A stretch of 64,000 nt of DNA, from contig NC_133218.1 in assembly GCF_040436345.1 (NCBI RefSeq), positions 2,046,021-2,110,020 of the forward strand, given 5' to 3'. This document shows positions 59,271 to 64,000 of this stretch, in pieces. The DNA comes from Pagrus major. Lineage: Eukaryota > Chordata > Actinopteri > Spariformes > Sparidae. The translations under genes were made by a program, and so were the position numbers. The number at the start of each line of letters is the position of its first letter. The first letter of the stretch is position 1. Below the pieces are notes generated by a model, which saw nothing but the letters and a program-made list of their open reading frames with translations, was not told the origin of the DNA and searched no databases.

Positions 59271-60960
59271 GGCTCTTTAGTTGACCTTGCTGAAAAAAAA
59301 CCCATAAAAGTAAGTAATAGAAGAAAAACTCTAACAACGGCAGCTAAAAAAAATGACAAATTGATAATAAAAATAATAAGTTAGATTAATTTTCTAGAAA
59401 AAGAAAAGAAACACGTATAAGACAACAACAATGCAAAACATCATAGTTCATGTAATTTGTGTAAAATTTGGGAAAACTACTGAAAGTTACCAAAAATATT
59501 TATTCGGTTTGATTTGTGAATGTTTAACTTTTCATGAAGGTGCAAAAGTTTAATTGAATCTAATAAAAGGTCCCCAGTGTTAGGTTACGAAATCAGACAA
59601 AAAAACAGACATCTGATTATGTAATTTCTATAATTTCTATTTCTAAGTAGAGATATCTCTCTCTCCAGAAGTCAGCAGAGCAGTTCCCAAATGTTCCTCC
59701 CACTCCACATTGCCCTGTTTATGGCAGGTGATGTGTACCACGACAGCCAGTCCAAATTGCCTGCATAAGCGGGCAATGTGGACTTAAAGTAAATAATCAG
59801 CACAGATCACATCTGTGTATCACCTTGTAAATGTTTCTTCAACTTCAACTTCTTCAAATATTTGATTGAAAAAAGTCTGAAGGAAAATTGCATTAGACAG
59901 ACCTTTTTTACTGTCAGTACTTAGTGTCTGCATGTATTATTATTTTTCTAAACAGAATGTATTTTATCTCTAATGGCGAGGCTTGGGACCATAGGAGAGG
60001 TGAAAGGAGAGGTCTGTGAGTGAATTCATTTAAGAGGTAAGTAAGTGTTTTTACAAGAAATATCTTTCCTAGATCCCATGTTATTGGTTGGTGGTATATT
60101 TAATAGTTGAAAATTCACATTGAAATTCAATACATGACTCCAAATAAACTGAATTTCTATTGAATAAAAGACATTGTTTTCAAGCATTGGTTTGATTTGC
60201 AGCTGCCTGCTCTGTCTGGTTGATGATCCAGCTTGTTACCCGCTGGCTACATCTCATACTGCTTGCCTTTTTATTCATGTTTTATTGGACATGCTTTCTT
60301 ACATGTCATCCCAGATTTTATTTGTGGAAGGAAAGACGGGTTGGGAAGCTTACCCGGTCCTTCCTGCACTGACACACCTAAGAGAGCTGCCTTTGTTTGA
60401 TGTTTGATATAAGAAAAATATGAAATGTGTTTAAAAGCATGACTTTAGTAATAGATATATGTATAAATAGATATATGTATTATACTTTGCATGTTTTGCA
60501 AAATGTGTGTTTTTTTAAGTACATTTTATCCCATCCCTCCTGTATTTAGGCCTTGTATTAGATTCCCTCATTGACACCTAGTGCAGACAAGACAAGATTC
60601 TTCTTCTTCAAGATTTTGATTTTAGAATAAAATGGTCTGGTTCCAGTTTAATATGAGTCTTATGCATTGCCTATTCCCTTATTATATTCATACTTTTTCA
60701 CACTACATGCACACCAATACATTTTCATTTTAAAAGAGTTTTTATTTTTTTAAAGCGTCGTTGAGTCGTCTTAAAGCAACTCTATAAAACTAACCCTATA
60801 ACTGCAAAACGGCCACTAGCATAGACAACAAAGTCAGCAACAACTGTAATTTGTTATCCATGTTGAATTAGCCACTGGTAGTCGAGTCGGCTAATGTAGC
60901 ATGTTTTCTTTCAGAAAAGGGTCACATGATACAGGCATGACAAATCAGGGAAGGACATGT
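59271..60960. other. intergenic, no gene recognised
   Basis: A/T-rich spacer upstream of mtch2. A 77-codon ORF at 60174-60407 has no recognisable domain or splice context and is not called as a gene. Confidence 0.5.
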
Positions 60961-60966
60961 ACTGAC

Positions 60967-61060
60967 TTATCAGAATCAGAATCAATAATACTTTATTGAT
61001 CCCCACGGGGAAATTGCTTATGTTACAGCTGCTCCCATTCAAAGTTCAGAATATGTAGAA

Positions 61061-61100
<40 letters not shown>

Positions 61101-61774
61101 TCTATATATAAACAAGAACAACAAAAACAAAACAAAAATACAAGAAATGTACACTTCACTAGAATAAATATACATATATACAGAGCAATAAATAATGCCA
61201 AAGTTGAAAACACATTTGCCATTGCACACTGTTTGTCTTAATTTGCAAATTAGAGAGAAACAAAGCGTCCAGAGACCTCCTATTGACTCAGTGTCTGACA
61301 CTCAGAGCGAGGAGTTGAACAGTTTGATGGCCACAGGCAGGAATGATTTCCTGTGGCGCTCTGTGGTGCATCTTGGTGGGATCAGTCTAGTGCTGAATGT
61401 ACTCCTGTGGCTGACCACCACGTCATGGAGTGGATGGGAGCCATTGTCAAAGATGACATGTAACTTGGACAGCATCCTCCTCTCTGACACCACCGTCAGA
61501 GAGTCACGCTCCACTCCCACAACATCACTGGCCTTGTGGATCAATCTGTTCAGTCTGTTTGCGTCCGATGTTGAATGACCTCAATAGTCTCAGAAAATAG
61601 AGACAACTCTGTCCCTTCCTGTAGAGGGCGTTAGTGTTCTTAACCCAGTCCAGTTTATTATCAATGTGGACCCCCAGATACTTATAATCCTCCACAATGT
61701 CCACACTGACCCCCTGGATGGAAACAGGGGTCAACGGCACCTTGGTCCTCCTCAGGTGCCACATATTATAGGAC

Positions 61775-61824
<50 letters not shown>
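60967..61824 (-). mobile_element. L2/CR1-type LINE 3' end
   Basis: The minus strand encodes DIVEDYKYLGVHIDNKLDWV, YRKGQSCLYFLRLLRSFN, then FLPVAIKLFNSSL. The 3' tail includes a (TAA)n tract (61061-61100) and ttgatccccacggggaaatt at 60996, the standard end of this clade. It is closely similar in coding order to 27012-27726. It is 5'-truncated at the (AT)n tract. Confidence 0.8.
61061..61100 (+). repeat. (TAA)n microsatellite
   Basis: About 13 units of ATA/TAA within the 3' part of the LINE remnant. Confidence 0.9.
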
Positions 61825-61827
<3 letters not shown>

Positions 61828-61850
61828 TATACATATATATTATATTATAG
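61777..61850 (+). repeat. (AT)n microsatellite
   Basis: An AT tract of about 45 bp followed by acatatat units. It marks the 5' truncation point of the adjoining LINE. Confidence 0.9.
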
Positions 61851-62129
61851 GACCCAATTGGGAAACAAAAGTCATTTTTTCCAAAAGTCTCAGTTGTCAG
61901 GGTCGTAGTGTGGACACCATGTGTAAACACAGCAAAAGTTATTAGTGTGGATATAGCATAACTCAAGTTCCTCAAAGTTTTTGTGTTTTTGTAGTGTACT
62001 TGTTATCATACTAGAAAAGCAAATAGTTACTTGTTGTGAAAAAATAAATGATGGAAGGAATATTTTTTTGTTACCTTTGGAGAAAAACAAGCCAGGATCT
62101 GGTAAAAGAATGAAAAGAGACTGCTGTGT

Positions 62130-62266
62130 TTCAGTCAAAGAAACTTTATTGTATGATCATTGACTGTCAGGCTGATAAGTTCAGGCCTGCAGCTCCTGTT
62201 GTTCAGTGAGCACAAGGTAGACAATCTTCCTGTTGACCTGTCTGTCAGAACATCCGTACAGGCTTC
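62130..62266 (-). other. astacin gene 3' UTR and polyadenylation signal
   Basis: Sequence after the split stop. AATAAA on the minus strand at 62150-62145 ends the last exon. Its presence supports transcription through the final intron rather than ending in exon 3. Confidence 0.55.

Positions 62267-64000
<1,734 letters not shown>

Overview
This is a teleost nuclear genomic window, most like a percomorph fish. It shows GT-AG spliced multi-exon genes, typical fish interspersed repeats (hAT and Tc1 derivatives, L1/L2 LINEs, Penelope, Ty3/gypsy) and long dinucleotide microsatellites. There is no prokaryotic organisation, CRISPR array or convincing RNA gene. Exon boundaries were read by hand from splice sites and reading-frame continuity; gene names come from recognised protein families.

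Five protein-coding loci are supported. (1) 1-453 (+) is the 3' end of a pleckstrin-homology gene, probably plekho2, with a long 3' UTR to about 3245. (2) 3812-31586 (+) is complete ankdd1a: 15 coding exons, 508 residues, about eleven ankyrin repeats carried mostly on 99-nt phase-0 exons, then a death domain and a C-terminal CSAM that looks like a CaaX box. (3) 35689-39075 (+) is znf414: five exons, 322 residues, four zinc fingers around a proline-rich centre. (4) 59158-40595 (-) is mtch2: 13 coding exons, 301 residues, a mitochondrial outer-membrane carrier homologue that converges tail to tail on znf414. (5) 64000-62267 (-) is the 3' part of an astacin metalloprotease of the fish hatching-enzyme type, running off the right edge.

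The rest is introns and intergenic DNA filled with mobile elements. Intron 6 of ankdd1a (10968-20206) holds an L1 remnant and a minus-strand gypsy element. The gypsy was hit by a LINE (11-bp target-site duplication) and by an LTR element now left as a solo LTR (5-bp duplication). Intron 13 holds a Penelope element split by an L2 LINE. mtch2 introns hold a gypsy-type LTR with a tRNA-Pro-like primer-binding site, a Tc1 element with transposase remains, and two hAT elements with recognisable terminal repeats.

The adjacency of plekho2 and ankdd1a matches the arrangement I know from human 15q22, which supports the first identification. znf414 and mtch2 lie on other chromosomes in human, so their neighbourhood here reflects fish-lineage rearrangement. 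I found no new multi-gene system. The most interesting observations are the ankdd1a CaaX-like tail, a (TG)28 tract serving as the 3' splice region of a 124-bp ankdd1a intron, the layered TE insertions, two overlapping perfect palindromes, and an intron-split stop codon in the astacin gene.
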